This document shows, in pieces, positions 52,705 to 61,160 of a DNA stretch of 64,000 nucleotides (positions within the stretch are counted from its first letter, which is position 1; the number at the start of each line of letters is the position of its first letter). The notes under the pieces were generated by a model. It was given only the letters and a program-made list of their open reading frames with translations, did not search any database and was not told the origin of the DNA. The stretch comes from Lachnospiraceae bacterium (lineage in GTDB: Bacteria; Bacillota; Clostridia; Lachnospirales; Lachnospiraceae), in assembly GCA_900769115.1 (NCBI GenBank), contig CAAGFJ010000056.1, positions 62,001 to 126,000 of the forward strand. The letters run 5' to 3'. A program made the position numbers and the translations under genes.

Positions 52705-52727
52705 TGCTATAATAGACGAAAGTCTAT
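52705..52727 (+). promoter_or_regulatory. Extended -10 promoter of glgA with overlapping dyad
   Basis: TGCTATAAT (52705-52713) is an extended -10; the -35 is weak. ATAGAC (52712-52717) and GTCTAT (52722-52727) form a perfect dyad around GAAA, overlapping the -10 and the probable start site. Confidence 0.6.
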
Positions 52728-52749
52728 TTGTGCTAAGGAGAAGGGAAGA

Positions 52750-54180
52750 ATGAAGAAAATAGCTTATATTGCATCGGAGTGTGTTCCGTTTATTAAGACG
52801 GGTGGGTTGGCAGATGTTGTTGGAACATTGCCAAAGATTTTTGATAAGTCAGAGTATGATGTGCGTATCATTATTCCGAATTATATGTGTATTCCATCCA
52901 AGTTTAAGGAAAAGATGCGTTTTATTACGAATTTCCAGTTAGATATTGGGGATCACTCTCAATATGTAGGAATTATGTACATGGAATATGAGGGAGTTCC
53001 GGTATATTTTATTGACAATGAGTATTATTTTAATGGACTGGCACCGTATGGGGATACAAAGTGGGATATTGAGAAGTTTTGTTACTTTTCCAAAGCGGCA
53101 CTTGCTATTTTGCCAGTAGTTGGATTTCGTCCGGATATTGTGCATTGCCATGATTGGCAGGCTGGTATGGTGCCGGTATATTTGAAGACGTTATTTGCAG
53201 GCAATCCATTCTTTAGCGGAATGAAGTCTATTATGACGATTCATAATCTGCAGTTTCAGGGACTCTGGAGCATTGACCATTTGAAGTATTGTACCGGCTT
53301 ACCGGATTATCTCTTTACGGCTGACAAGCTGGAATTGAATAAAGATGCATCCATGCTGAAAGGTGGATTGGTATATGCCGATATTATCACAACGGTTAGT
53401 AATACTTATGCTTATGAGATTCAGACCCCATATTACGGAGAGGGCCTAGATGGTCTTCTTCGTGCAAGAAACCAGTCGTTGGTTGGAATTGTGAATGGTA
53501 TTGATTATGATATCTATAATCCGGAGAAAGACAAGAATCTTGCCAAGAATTATACAGTGAAGAATTATAAGAAGAATAAAGCAATGAATAAGACGGCATT
53601 ACAGAAAGAATTGGGATTGCCGGTGGATAAGAACCAGTTTGTGATTGGTATCATTTCCCGGCTGACTGACCAGAAGGGGTTAGATCTTGTAGATGCTGTT
53701 ATGAACGAGATCTGTCAGGATGGAGTACAGTTTATCGTATTAGGAACCGGAGATCCAAGATATGAAGAGATGTTCCGGTATTATCAGAATTTCCATCCAA
53801 CCAAAGTAAGTGCGAATATCTATTTTTCAGATGCACTTTCCCATAAGATGTATGGAGCGTGTGATGCAATCTTAGTACCATCCCGGTTTGAACCATGTGG
53901 ATTGACACAGCTAATGGCATTACGCTACGGCTCACTTCCGATCGTGCGTGAGACAGGTGGATTGAAGGATACAGTTGTTCCATATAATGAATATGAACAG
54001 ACAGGAACCGGATTTTCTTTTGCCAATTATAATGCACAGGAATTGTTACATACAATCAATTATGCAAAGGAAGTATATTATAATCAGAAGAAGAGCTGGG
54101 AAGATATGATGGTTCGTGCTATGAATCAGAATTATTCCTGGGTGAATTCAGCCAAACAGTATGAGGAATTATACCGTTAG
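52750..54180 (+). CDS. glgA: Glycogen synthase (ADP-glucose type)
   Basis: At 476 residues it matches bacterial GlgA (477). The substrate loop K-T-G-G-L-A-D-V is near 15-22. Later motifs include D-W-Q-A-G-M-V, the GT-B C-terminal R-L-T-D-Q-K-G-L-D and P-S-R-F-E-P-C-G-L-T-Q. It extends alpha-1,4-glucan from ADP-glucose. The start 52750 with AAGGAG 9 bases before gives the family N-terminus M-K-K-I-A-Y-I-A-S-E. No other glg gene is in the window, but its place directly after the spo0A pair and its own promoter suggest separate control. Confidence 0.94.
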   Translation: MKKIAYIASECVPFIKTGGLADVVGTLPKIFDKSEYDVRIIIPNYMCIPSKFKEKMRFITNFQLDIGDHSQYVGIMYMEYEGVPVYFIDNEYYFNGLAPYGDTKWDIEKFCYFSKAALAILPVVGFRPDIVHCHDWQAGMVPVYLKTLFAGNPFFSGMKSIMTIHNLQFQGLWSIDHLKYCTGLPDYLFTADKLELNKDASMLKGGLVYADIITTVSNTYAYEIQTPYYGEGLDGLLRARNQSLVGIVNGIDYDIYNPEKDKNLAKNYTVKNYKKNKAMNKTALQKELGLPVDKNQFVIGIISRLTDQKGLDLVDAVMNEICQDGVQFIVLGTGDPRYEEMFRYYQNFHPTKVSANIYFSDALSHKMYGACDAILVPSRFEPCGLTQLMALRYGSLPIVRETGGLKDTVVPYNEYEQTGTGFSFANYNAQELLHTINYAKEVYYNQKKSWEDMMVRAMNQNYSWVNSAKQYEELYR

Positions 54181-54205
54181 CAGATAGAAAGAGGACAGAA
54201 TAACT

Positions 54206-55951
54206 ATGGCTTTTGATGGAGTAGTGATATCGGATATTGTGAACGATATGAGAAGACGGCTGGTAGGGGGACGTATATATAAGATCTATCAGCCGGAAGC
54301 AGATGAGATCAATCTGGTGGTTAAGAATCTGAAGACGACCTTTCGGCTGATGCTGAATGCCAGTGCAACATTGCCGCTGGTATATTTTCTGGAAGAGAAT
54401 AAGGCGAATCCGGCGGTTGCACCGAATTTTTGTATGTTGCTTCGTAAGCACATTGGTAATGCACGGATTGTGTCGGTCAGCCAGCCGGGATTAGAGCGGA
54501 TTATTGCGATTGAGATGGAACATTTAGATGAGATGGGAGATCTGCGTCGTAAGAAGCTGATCATTGAATTGATGGGTAAGTATAGCAATATCATATTTGT
54601 GGATGATCAGAATGTGATCATTGATTCCATTAAACGTATAGGAGCACACATTAGCTCGGTAAGGGAAGTGTTACCGGGTTATGATTATGTACTTCCGCCC
54701 AACGACAAATATGATGCGATGACACTTACACCGGATATCTTTTATAAGGAGATATTAGGTAAGCCGGTTTCTATTGAGAAGGCAATCTATACCTCGATTA
54801 CCGGATTCTCCAGACTGATTGCAGATGAGATCTGTTATGAAGCGGGAGTAGATGGTAATTTCAGTACAGATAGTCTGGCTGATGTCAATAAGGATGCTTT
54901 GTGGAAAGCGTTTTGCGGTATCAGAGGACGGGTGGAAGAAGGTAATTATGAACCGGTTATTGTATATGATGAGGATGAACCGGTTGCATTTTCTGCAATT
55001 CCGTTACGGATGTATGAGGATATGACAATACAGCCTTTTACAGATATATCCGATCTGCTGCGGGAATATTATGCAAAGAAGGATAGCTATTCCCGGATGC
55101 ATCAGAAGTCAACCGATCTGCGGAAAGTGCTTACCACAGCGATTGAACGTACCTCGAAGAAGTATGATATCCAGCGTAAGCAGCTAAAGGATACGGATAA
55201 GCGTGATAAGTACCGGGTTTATGGAGAATTGTTACAGACGTATGGATATGAGATTGTCGAAGGAGATACGAAGATTACGGTTACGAATTACTACGACGGA
55301 CAGGAGATTACCATTCCGTTGGATCCAACCTTAACCGCAGTTGAGAATGCGAATCGTTATTTTAACAAATATAACAAGTTAAAGCGTACCTATGAGGCAT
55401 CCCTGCAGCTAGTAGAAGAGAGCAAGCAGATGTTAGAACAGTTGCTTACTTTGCAGCACAGTATGGAGATGGCATCCTCGGAAGCAGATCTTGCTGAGAT
55501 CCGAGAGGAGATGGTGCTTGCTGGACTTATGAAAGCAAAGCCAGTGAAACGAAATGGTGTGAAGAAGGAAGCAAGCCAGCCATTACATTATATCTCGTCG
55601 GACGGATTTCATATGTATGTTGGTAAGAATAATCTGCAAAATGATCGTCTTACATTTAAGTTTGCTAATGCAAAAGACCTGTGGTTTCATGCAAAGCAGA
55701 TGCCGGGTTCGCATGTGATCGTGAAGCTGGAAGGTGCAGAGGATGTTCCGGATGCCACATATGAGGAGGCAGCCCGATTGGCAGCGTATTATTCGTCCGG
55801 GAAGACTAGTCCGAAGGTTGAGATTGATTATACAAGGCGTGGTAATTTGAAGAAGCCGCCACAGGCAAATCCAGGTTATGTCATATATCACACGAATTAT
55901 TCAATGGTGGCATTACCTGATATCCGGGGGATAGAAGAGGTGAAAGGCTGA
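54206..55951 (+). CDS. rqcH: Rqc2/RqcH (NFACT family, fibronectin-binding-like) protein
   Basis: 581 residues of the NFACT family. NFACT-N covers about 1-200 (M-A-F-D-G-V-V and V-G-G-R-I-Y-K-I-Y-Q-P). A helical and coiled-coil middle covers about 290-430. The C-terminal NFACT-R domain begins about 465 (S-D-G-F-H-M-Y-V-G-K-N-N) and has D-L-W-F-H-A-K-Q-M-P-G-S-H-V-I. RqcH binds stalled 50S subunits and adds alanine tails to nascent chains; the old fibronectin-binding name is from Streptococcus. It follows glgA by 25 bases and could share its transcript. Confidence 0.93.
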   Translation: MAFDGVVISDIVNDMRRRLVGGRIYKIYQPEADEINLVVKNLKTTFRLMLNASATLPLVYFLEENKANPAVAPNFCMLLRKHIGNARIVSVSQPGLERIIAIEMEHLDEMGDLRRKKLIIELMGKYSNIIFVDDQNVIIDSIKRIGAHISSVREVLPGYDYVLPPNDKYDAMTLTPDIFYKEILGKPVSIEKAIYTSITGFSRLIADEICYEAGVDGNFSTDSLADVNKDALWKAFCGIRGRVEEGNYEPVIVYDEDEPVAFSAIPLRMYEDMTIQPFTDISDLLREYYAKKDSYSRMHQKSTDLRKVLTTAIERTSKKYDIQRKQLKDTDKRDKYRVYGELLQTYGYEIVEGDTKITVTNYYDGQEITIPLDPTLTAVENANRYFNKYNKLKRTYEASLQLVEESKQMLEQLLTLQHSMEMASSEADLAEIREEMVLAGLMKAKPVKRNGVKKEASQPLHYISSDGFHMYVGKNNLQNDRLTFKFANAKDLWFHAKQMPGSHVIVKLEGAEDVPDATYEEAARLAAYYSSGKTSPKVEIDYTRRGNLKKPPQANPGYVIYHTNYSMVALPDIRGIEEVKG

Positions 55952-56039
55952 TGGCATCCTGCATTGACGAATGACGGGATACTTATTATAATATATGCAT
56001 CCGATTACGGAAGTATAGTGACATGGAGGATATAGGAAT

Positions 56040-56528
56040 ATGAAAGTGGCAATTATCATGGGTTCAACCAGCGATCTTGCTAAGGTAGAACCAGCAGTTG
56101 GAATTTTGAAGAATTATGGTGTAGAAGTCAATGTCCGGTGTTTGTCTGCACATCGTGCACATCTTGGCCTTTCTGAATTCGTGGAAGAATGTAATGGGAA
56201 TGGAACGGAGGTCATTATTACTGCGGCTGGCATGGCAGCGGCACTTCCGGGTGTGGTAGCATCCCAGACGGTATTACCGGTCATTGGTGTTCCACTTTCC
56301 GGTTCGGTATTAGATGGAATGGATGCATTGATGTCAATCGTGCAGATGCCTTCCGGTATTCCGGTTGCAACCGTTGCAATTAACGGAAGTAAGAATGCCG
56401 CTTATCTGGCATTACAGATCATGGCAGTTAAGCATGAGGAGATTAAGAATCAGTTATTAACAGAGCGCAAAGACATGGAGCAGGCTGCTATGAAAGCGAA
56501 TGCAGAGGTAATAGAGAAGTTTAAGTAA
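56040..56528 (+). CDS. purE: N5-carboxyaminoimidazole ribonucleotide mutase
   Basis: 162 residues, full length. Motifs: M-G-S-T-S-D (near 7-12), S-A-H-R-A-H with the catalytic histidine, and A-G-M-A-A-A-L-P-G-V-V-A. It moves the carboxyl group on the imidazole ring in purine synthesis. AGGA-rich sequence precedes the ATG. It faces purC across a shared bidirectional terminator. The purine genes here are split into purE, purC and purM-purN units. Confidence 0.95.
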   Translation: MKVAIIMGSTSDLAKVEPAVGILKNYGVEVNVRCLSAHRAHLGLSEFVEECNGNGTEVIITAAGMAAALPGVVASQTVLPVIGVPLSGSVLDGMDALMSIVQMPSGIPVATVAINGSKNAAYLALQIMAVKHEEIKNQLLTERKDMEQAAMKANAEVIEKFK

Positions 56529-56532
56529 TAAT

Positions 56533-56594
56533 AAAAAGAACTATCCGATGGAACGTACCGTAATATCGATACGGGAATCGGATAGTTCTTTTTT
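56533..56594. terminator. Bidirectional terminator between purE and purC
   Basis: A 17-pair perfect stem, AAAAAGAACTATCCGAT (56533-56549) with ATCGGATAGTTCTTTTT (56577-56593), with an inner CCGTA/TACGG stem. The A-run and T-run make it usable from both sides. Confidence 0.95.
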
Positions 56595-56620
56595 GATGTT
56601 ATGAAATAATCAACAGAGGA

Positions 56621-57505
56621 TTATGCTTCTAACTTCTCGCCGGTAATCATTTCATAAGCTTCCAAATACTTATCAATTGTCTTCTGTGCAACATCTTCTG
56701 GAAGCTCCCAGTCGTGTTTGCCTTCATTGGCTTTGAGCCAGTCTCTTGCAAACTGCTTATCGAAGGATGGCTGGCTGTGACCTGCCTCGTAGCCATCTGC
56801 TGGCCAGAAACGGGAGCTGTCTGGTGTCAACATTTCATCACCTAATACAATGTTGCCATCCTCGTCTAAACCAAATTCAAATTTGGTATCTGCAATGATG
56901 ATTCCCTTTGTAAGAGCGTAGTCTGCACACTTTTTGTAAAGAGCGATCGTATAATCTCTTAACTTGGTTGCGTACTCCAAACCTTTGCCAGGGAATTCTT
57001 TCTCTAAATGTTCTACACTCTGCTCAAATGAGATGTTCTCATCATGATCACCGATCTCAGCCTTGGTAGAAGGGGTATAGATTGGTTCAGGCAGCTTGTC
57101 AGATTCTTTTAAACCTTCTGGAAGAGTGATACCACATACCGTTCCATTCTTCTGATAACTAGCCCAGCCACTTCCGGTGATATATCCACGAACGATACAT
57201 TCTACAGGCAGCATATGCAATTTGCGGCACATCATACTGTTACCGTCAAACTTTGGCTGCTGGAAGAACTCCGGCATATCCTTTACATCTGCGGATATCA
57301 TGTGATTTGGAAGAATATCAGAGGTCAGGTCAAACCAGAATTTAGACATCTGTGTAAGCACGGTTCCTTTCTTGCTGATAATGTTCTTAAGAATGACATC
57401 AAAACAACTGATTCGATCGGTTGCAACCATGATCAGGCTGTCTCCGTTGTCATAGATCTCGCGTACTTTGCCTTCTTTGATAGGCTTTAATTCCTTTGCA
57501 CTCAT
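56621..57505 (-). CDS. purC: SAICAR synthetase
   Basis: 294 residues with the phosphoribosylaminoimidazole-succinocarboxamide synthase pattern: G-K-V-R-E-I-Y, T-D-R-I-S-C-F-D-V, E-C-I-V-R-G-Y-I-T-G-S-G-W and D-T-K-F-E-F-G. It joins aspartate to CAIR. The length fits the longer (about 300) type also found in yeast, against 235-240 for Bacillus PurC. The start is taken as the ATG at 57505; a GTG at 57520 is in frame but has no better ribosome site, while GAGG lies 10 bases before the ATG. It is the only purine gene here on the minus strand. Confidence 0.93.
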   Translation of the reverse strand: MSAKELKPIKEGKVREIYDNGDSLIMVATDRISCFDVILKNIISKKGTVLTQMSKFWFDLTSDILPNHMISADVKDMPEFFQQPKFDGNSMMCRKLHMLPVECIVRGYITGSGWASYQKNGTVCGITLPEGLKESDKLPEPIYTPSTKAEIGDHDENISFEQSVEHLEKEFPGKGLEYATKLRDYTIALYKKCADYALTKGIIIADTKFEFGLDEDGNIVLGDEMLTPDSSRFWPADGYEAGHSQPSFDKQFARDWLKANEGKHDWELPEDVAQKTIDKYLEAYEMITGEKLEA

Positions 57506-57600
57506 TCCTACATACCTCACAATCTGAATATTTTATAAGCAATATTTCCCATTAAGGATAGTAGATTTTTTTCAAAAAATCAAGTCATATCTGCTGAAAT

Positions 57601-57630
57601 TTGCAAATGCATATGTAATTGTGATACAAT
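57601..57630 (+). promoter_or_regulatory. Promoter for the J-like TPR gene
   Basis: TTGCAA (57601-57606), an 18-base spacer and TACAAT (57625-57630), followed by a GGGAGGAAG ribosome site before the ATG at 57673. Confidence 0.65.
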
Positions 57631-57672
57631 TAAAGGAAAATTAACGTGTGTTGAACGTATTGGGAGGAAGTT

Positions 57673-60600
57673 ATGTTCTGGGAGATATTAGGAATTGAAC
57701 CAACAAAAGAGGAAGAGCGAATCAGGGATGCGTATCGGGCAAAGCTTCCTCATGTGAATCCGGAGGATGATCAGGAGGGCTTTAAGGAATTACGCCGGGC
57801 TTATGAGGAAGCATTGGCATATGCAAGGCAGGTGGAGACAGAAGATCTTAAGGAGGAAGGATCGGAGATTCCCTGTAAAAAGAAGGATGGTGTGGATCTG
57901 TGGATTGACCGGATCGACCGCATTTATCAGGATGTGAAGACAAGAAGGGATGTCTCTTTATGGGAAGAATTGTTACACGATCCGATCTGTGATGATTTAG
58001 ATACCGAATTAGAAGCAGCCGAGAAGCTGTTAGTATATGTGATGGGTCATTCTTACCTGCCACAGAGCGTGTGGCTTGCAATGGATAGACGGTTTGCATA
58101 CCGTGAGAATATCGACCAGTTAAAGGAGAAGTTTGCAGAGAATTTCTTAGATTATATGAAGTGGCAGATGGAGTCGAAGTCTTTTATTGACTATGAATTG
58201 TTCGATGGCAAGACGGATAGCAAGGTGGATGAATACATTAATAAGTTATATGAGACGAGAGGTGCGGCAGAAGATGGTGACTTAGAACGGGTATCCGGGC
58301 TGTTGCATGAATTATCTTTGTTTGAGGTAACTCATCCTTATGCAGAGGTGGAAAAGGCTCGTTACTACATGATGAAGTCGAATCAGATGGGAGCAGAGGG
58401 CGAGTCGGATGAAGTGAACGAATATGACAAGAAAGCCTTAGCAATCATGGAGGATCTGGATTTCGAATATTCAGATAATACTTATATTGAATGTATCTAT
58501 GCGAAGACACTGGTTGCGAATCATAAGACAGAAGCTGCCAGACAGATATATGAGACGTTATTAGAGAAGAATTCGGAAGATTTTAGCGCAAGTTTGGGAA
58601 TTGCAACGTGTACGTTTTTGGATGGTGATCCGGAGAAAGCCAAGGAACAGGTGGAAGAGGTGTTAGAGGATCGCGTACAGGATACGGAATGCCTGGTTCT
58701 GCTAGACCGGATCAATGAAGTATTGGTGAAGAAGTACACAGAGATATTAGCAGAAGAAGAGAATCGTGATGTTGTGATCAAGCTTGGATGGTGTTATTAT
58801 CAGCAGAAAGAATTCGAGAAGGGAATTCAATTGTTAGATAATCTGGAGGAAGAAGAGGATTATGACTATGTGAACCTGCGTTGCCGTCTCTATCTGGCAA
58901 ATGAGAATTATGCGGAGGCATTTCCGTATGCTGATAAATGGCTGATCATGATTGAAGAGTCCGTTGATGATGGCTCTACGGAGATGAAGAGAAGAAAGAA
59001 CCGGTTATCGTTGGCGCATTTCTCATTAGGGGTTTGCAATTGGGAAGTGACATATCGGAATGCAGCGGAAGATGACAAAGAACGGGCATATGCAATAACG
59101 AAACAGTATATTGAACAGGCAATTGAAGAAGAAGATAACACATTGGTTCGGTTGTCTTATATGGAACAGATGGCACGGTTTTATTTAGATGCCAAAGCCT
59201 ATGAAGCCTGTATTGATATGTGCGATCGTATTATTGAGGAGGACAGAGGGTTCTTCCCGGCGTATGTGCATCGTCAGAGGGCAAATTATGAGCTGCGCAA
59301 TGCCAAAGAGATCATTGATGATTATTTCATGTGCATTGAGATCTATCCAGATTATGTACCGCCGTATATATTAGCAGCAGAAGTGTTTTACAATTATGAT
59401 CAGTATGATGATGTAGAACAGGTGATTCAGGCGGCAAAAGATGCAGGGCTGGAGAGTGACAGCCTGGAATTATACCGTATCCGCTGTATGCATTATAAGG
59501 AATTTTCCAAGGAAAATGTACAGACCGCTTTAGAACAGATCAAACAATTACGGCAGAAGGTAGCGGAACATGCGGAAGAGACAGATATCGAGGATCTCGC
59601 AGACTTAGAGAGAGAATATGCAATATTGAACTGGGATTTAGATCAGGTAGACCAGACCTTTCAGATTGTGGATGATTATCTGGAGGAACATCCAGATTCG
59701 GATACGATGCGTTTATTCAAGATTGATGTCTGTATGAGAGAAAAGAAAGCAAAAGAAGCACTCCAGCTTGCAAAGAAGATGGCAATGGAACAGCCGGATG
59801 ATCTGGCAAGAAGAATTAAATTAGGAACCTGCTATGAGGCAGTTGACAGACAGCAGGATGCCATTCAGGTATATGAAGAGATATTGCATGTCAATCCGGA
59901 TTATGTTCCGGCAATCAGACGGTTAATGTATGTCTATAGTTACATGAGTAACCGGAATAAAGATCTGGAGTTATGCCGCAAGGGAATTGAATATGCTGAC
60001 CGTATGCTTGCACTGACAGATTCTTCGGAGGCATATTTGGAGAAGGGGAATTTGCAGATTGATCTGTATGATCTGGAGGATGCAGTAGATAGCTGTCAGA
60101 AAGCGATTGACCGGAATGCGGAAGCATATTATGCGTATAATAATTTGGGCTGTGCTCTCTTGAAGTTAAGACGGGTAGAGGAAGCGGTGAAGCCATTATT
60201 ACAGGCGATTGAATTAGACCCGGAACGGGAGCCGTTACCATATATGAATCTGGCAGAGTGTTATACCCTGCTCGGAGACTATGATAAGGCGATTGAGATG
60301 AACCGCAAGGTATTGCAGTTCCGTCCGAATGCAGAGCGTATCAAAGAAGATATTGCCAAGCTCTATATGAAAAAGGGAGACTATGACAAAGCGATCGCAT
60401 ATTATAAGAAGCGGATCAAGGCAATTACAGGAAAATATGCCGGCAACAGCCGACTGCAAATGCTATGGAACGGGATGGATATACAGGACGAGGATCAGTT
60501 GCTGTCTTTATATTGTGATATTGCGGATGTGTACCGGCAGGCAGGGCGGCAGGATCAGGCAGAAGCTTATTATGATAAAGTGATCGAACGTTGGAAGAAT

Positions 60601-61149
60601 CCACTGAAAACAAAGATATCCTGCGAGCATCTTGCGGATATTGCGGAATATTACAGGGATAAAGGAGAATTGGAAAAGGCAGAGAACATAGTTCGTAAGG
60701 CATATTGGCGCTGCAGGGATGAGAATGATTCTTATGAGGTCGAGCATTTGATGTTTGTGACCGCATCGATTGCATTTTCATTAGGGAAACAGAAAAAGGC
60801 GAGAGAAGATGTCATAGGATATTTTATGAGATTCAATAAGCGCAACGGAGCAGAGGAAGAGCTGCTTGCAGATAAGCGTTATCAATTGATGTATCTATAT
60901 GATTATGCCATTATGAGCCTGTGTGCCGGAGATCTCAAAGAGGCAGAGGAATATATTGACCGGATGGAAGGCTGTAATGTCTGCGTAACGTGTGAATGTA
61001 TGGAATGTTTTGAGTACTATTTTGCGAAAGGAATGCTTGCCAAGGTAGAAGGAAGGTTGGACGAGGCGAGGGAATACATTGAGAAAGCCATTGCCATCAA
61101 GGGCGATTATCCTTGTGCAGAGTATCAGCTTAGTACATTAAAGAAATAG
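57673..61149 (+). CDS. Giant TPR protein with J-like N-terminal domain (1158 aa)
   Basis: Residues 1-55 resemble a J domain (M-F-W-E-I-L-G-I-E-P-T-K-E-E-E-R-I-R-D-A-Y and G-F-K-E-L-R-R-A-Y-E-E-A-L). Where canonical J domains have H-P-D, the sequence is P-H-V-N-P-E-D, so the exact HPD needed to stimulate Hsp70 ATPase is not present. The rest is helical, with many tetratricopeptide repeats from about 190 to the end, for example N-L-G-C-A-L-L-K-L-R near 815. A C-V-T-C-E-C-M-E-C cluster occurs near 1105. It ends 11 bases before an HscC-type Hsp70. In E. coli, hscC lies beside djlB, another divergent J protein, so the pair probably forms a specialised chaperone module. Client unknown. Confidence 0.85.
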   Translation: MFWEILGIEPTKEEERIRDAYRAKLPHVNPEDDQEGFKELRRAYEEALAYARQVETEDLKEEGSEIPCKKKDGVDLWIDRIDRIYQDVKTRRDVSLWEELLHDPICDDLDTELEAAEKLLVYVMGHSYLPQSVWLAMDRRFAYRENIDQLKEKFAENFLDYMKWQMESKSFIDYELFDGKTDSKVDEYINKLYETRGAAEDGDLERVSGLLHELSLFEVTHPYAEVEKARYYMMKSNQMGAEGESDEVNEYDKKALAIMEDLDFEYSDNTYIECIYAKTLVANHKTEAARQIYETLLEKNSEDFSASLGIATCTFLDGDPEKAKEQVEEVLEDRVQDTECLVLLDRINEVLVKKYTEILAEEENRDVVIKLGWCYYQQKEFEKGIQLLDNLEEEEDYDYVNLRCRLYLANENYAEAFPYADKWLIMIEESVDDGSTEMKRRKNRLSLAHFSLGVCNWEVTYRNAAEDDKERAYAITKQYIEQAIEEEDNTLVRLSYMEQMARFYLDAKAYEACIDMCDRIIEEDRGFFPAYVHRQRANYELRNAKEIIDDYFMCIEIYPDYVPPYILAAEVFYNYDQYDDVEQVIQAAKDAGLESDSLELYRIRCMHYKEFSKENVQTALEQIKQLRQKVAEHAEETDIEDLADLEREYAILNWDLDQVDQTFQIVDDYLEEHPDSDTMRLFKIDVCMREKKAKEALQLAKKMAMEQPDDLARRIKLGTCYEAVDRQQDAIQVYEEILHVNPDYVPAIRRLMYVYSYMSNRNKDLELCRKGIEYADRMLALTDSSEAYLEKGNLQIDLYDLEDAVDSCQKAIDRNAEAYYAYNNLGCALLKLRRVEEAVKPLLQAIELDPEREPLPYMNLAECYTLLGDYDKAIEMNRKVLQFRPNAERIKEDIAKLYMKKGDYDKAIAYYKKRIKAITGKYAGNSRLQMLWNGMDIQDEDQLLSLYCDIADVYRQAGRQDQAEAYYDKVIERWKNPLKTKISCEHLADIAEYYRDKGELEKAENIVRKAYWRCRDENDSYEVEHLMFVTASIAFSLGKQKKAREDVIGYFMRFNKRNGAEEELLADKRYQLMYLYDYAIMSLCAGDLKEAEEYIDRMEGCNVCVTCECMECFEYYFAKGMLAKVEGRLDEAREYIEKAIAIKGDYPCAEYQLSTLKK

Positions 61150-61160
61150 AGGATAAGGAT

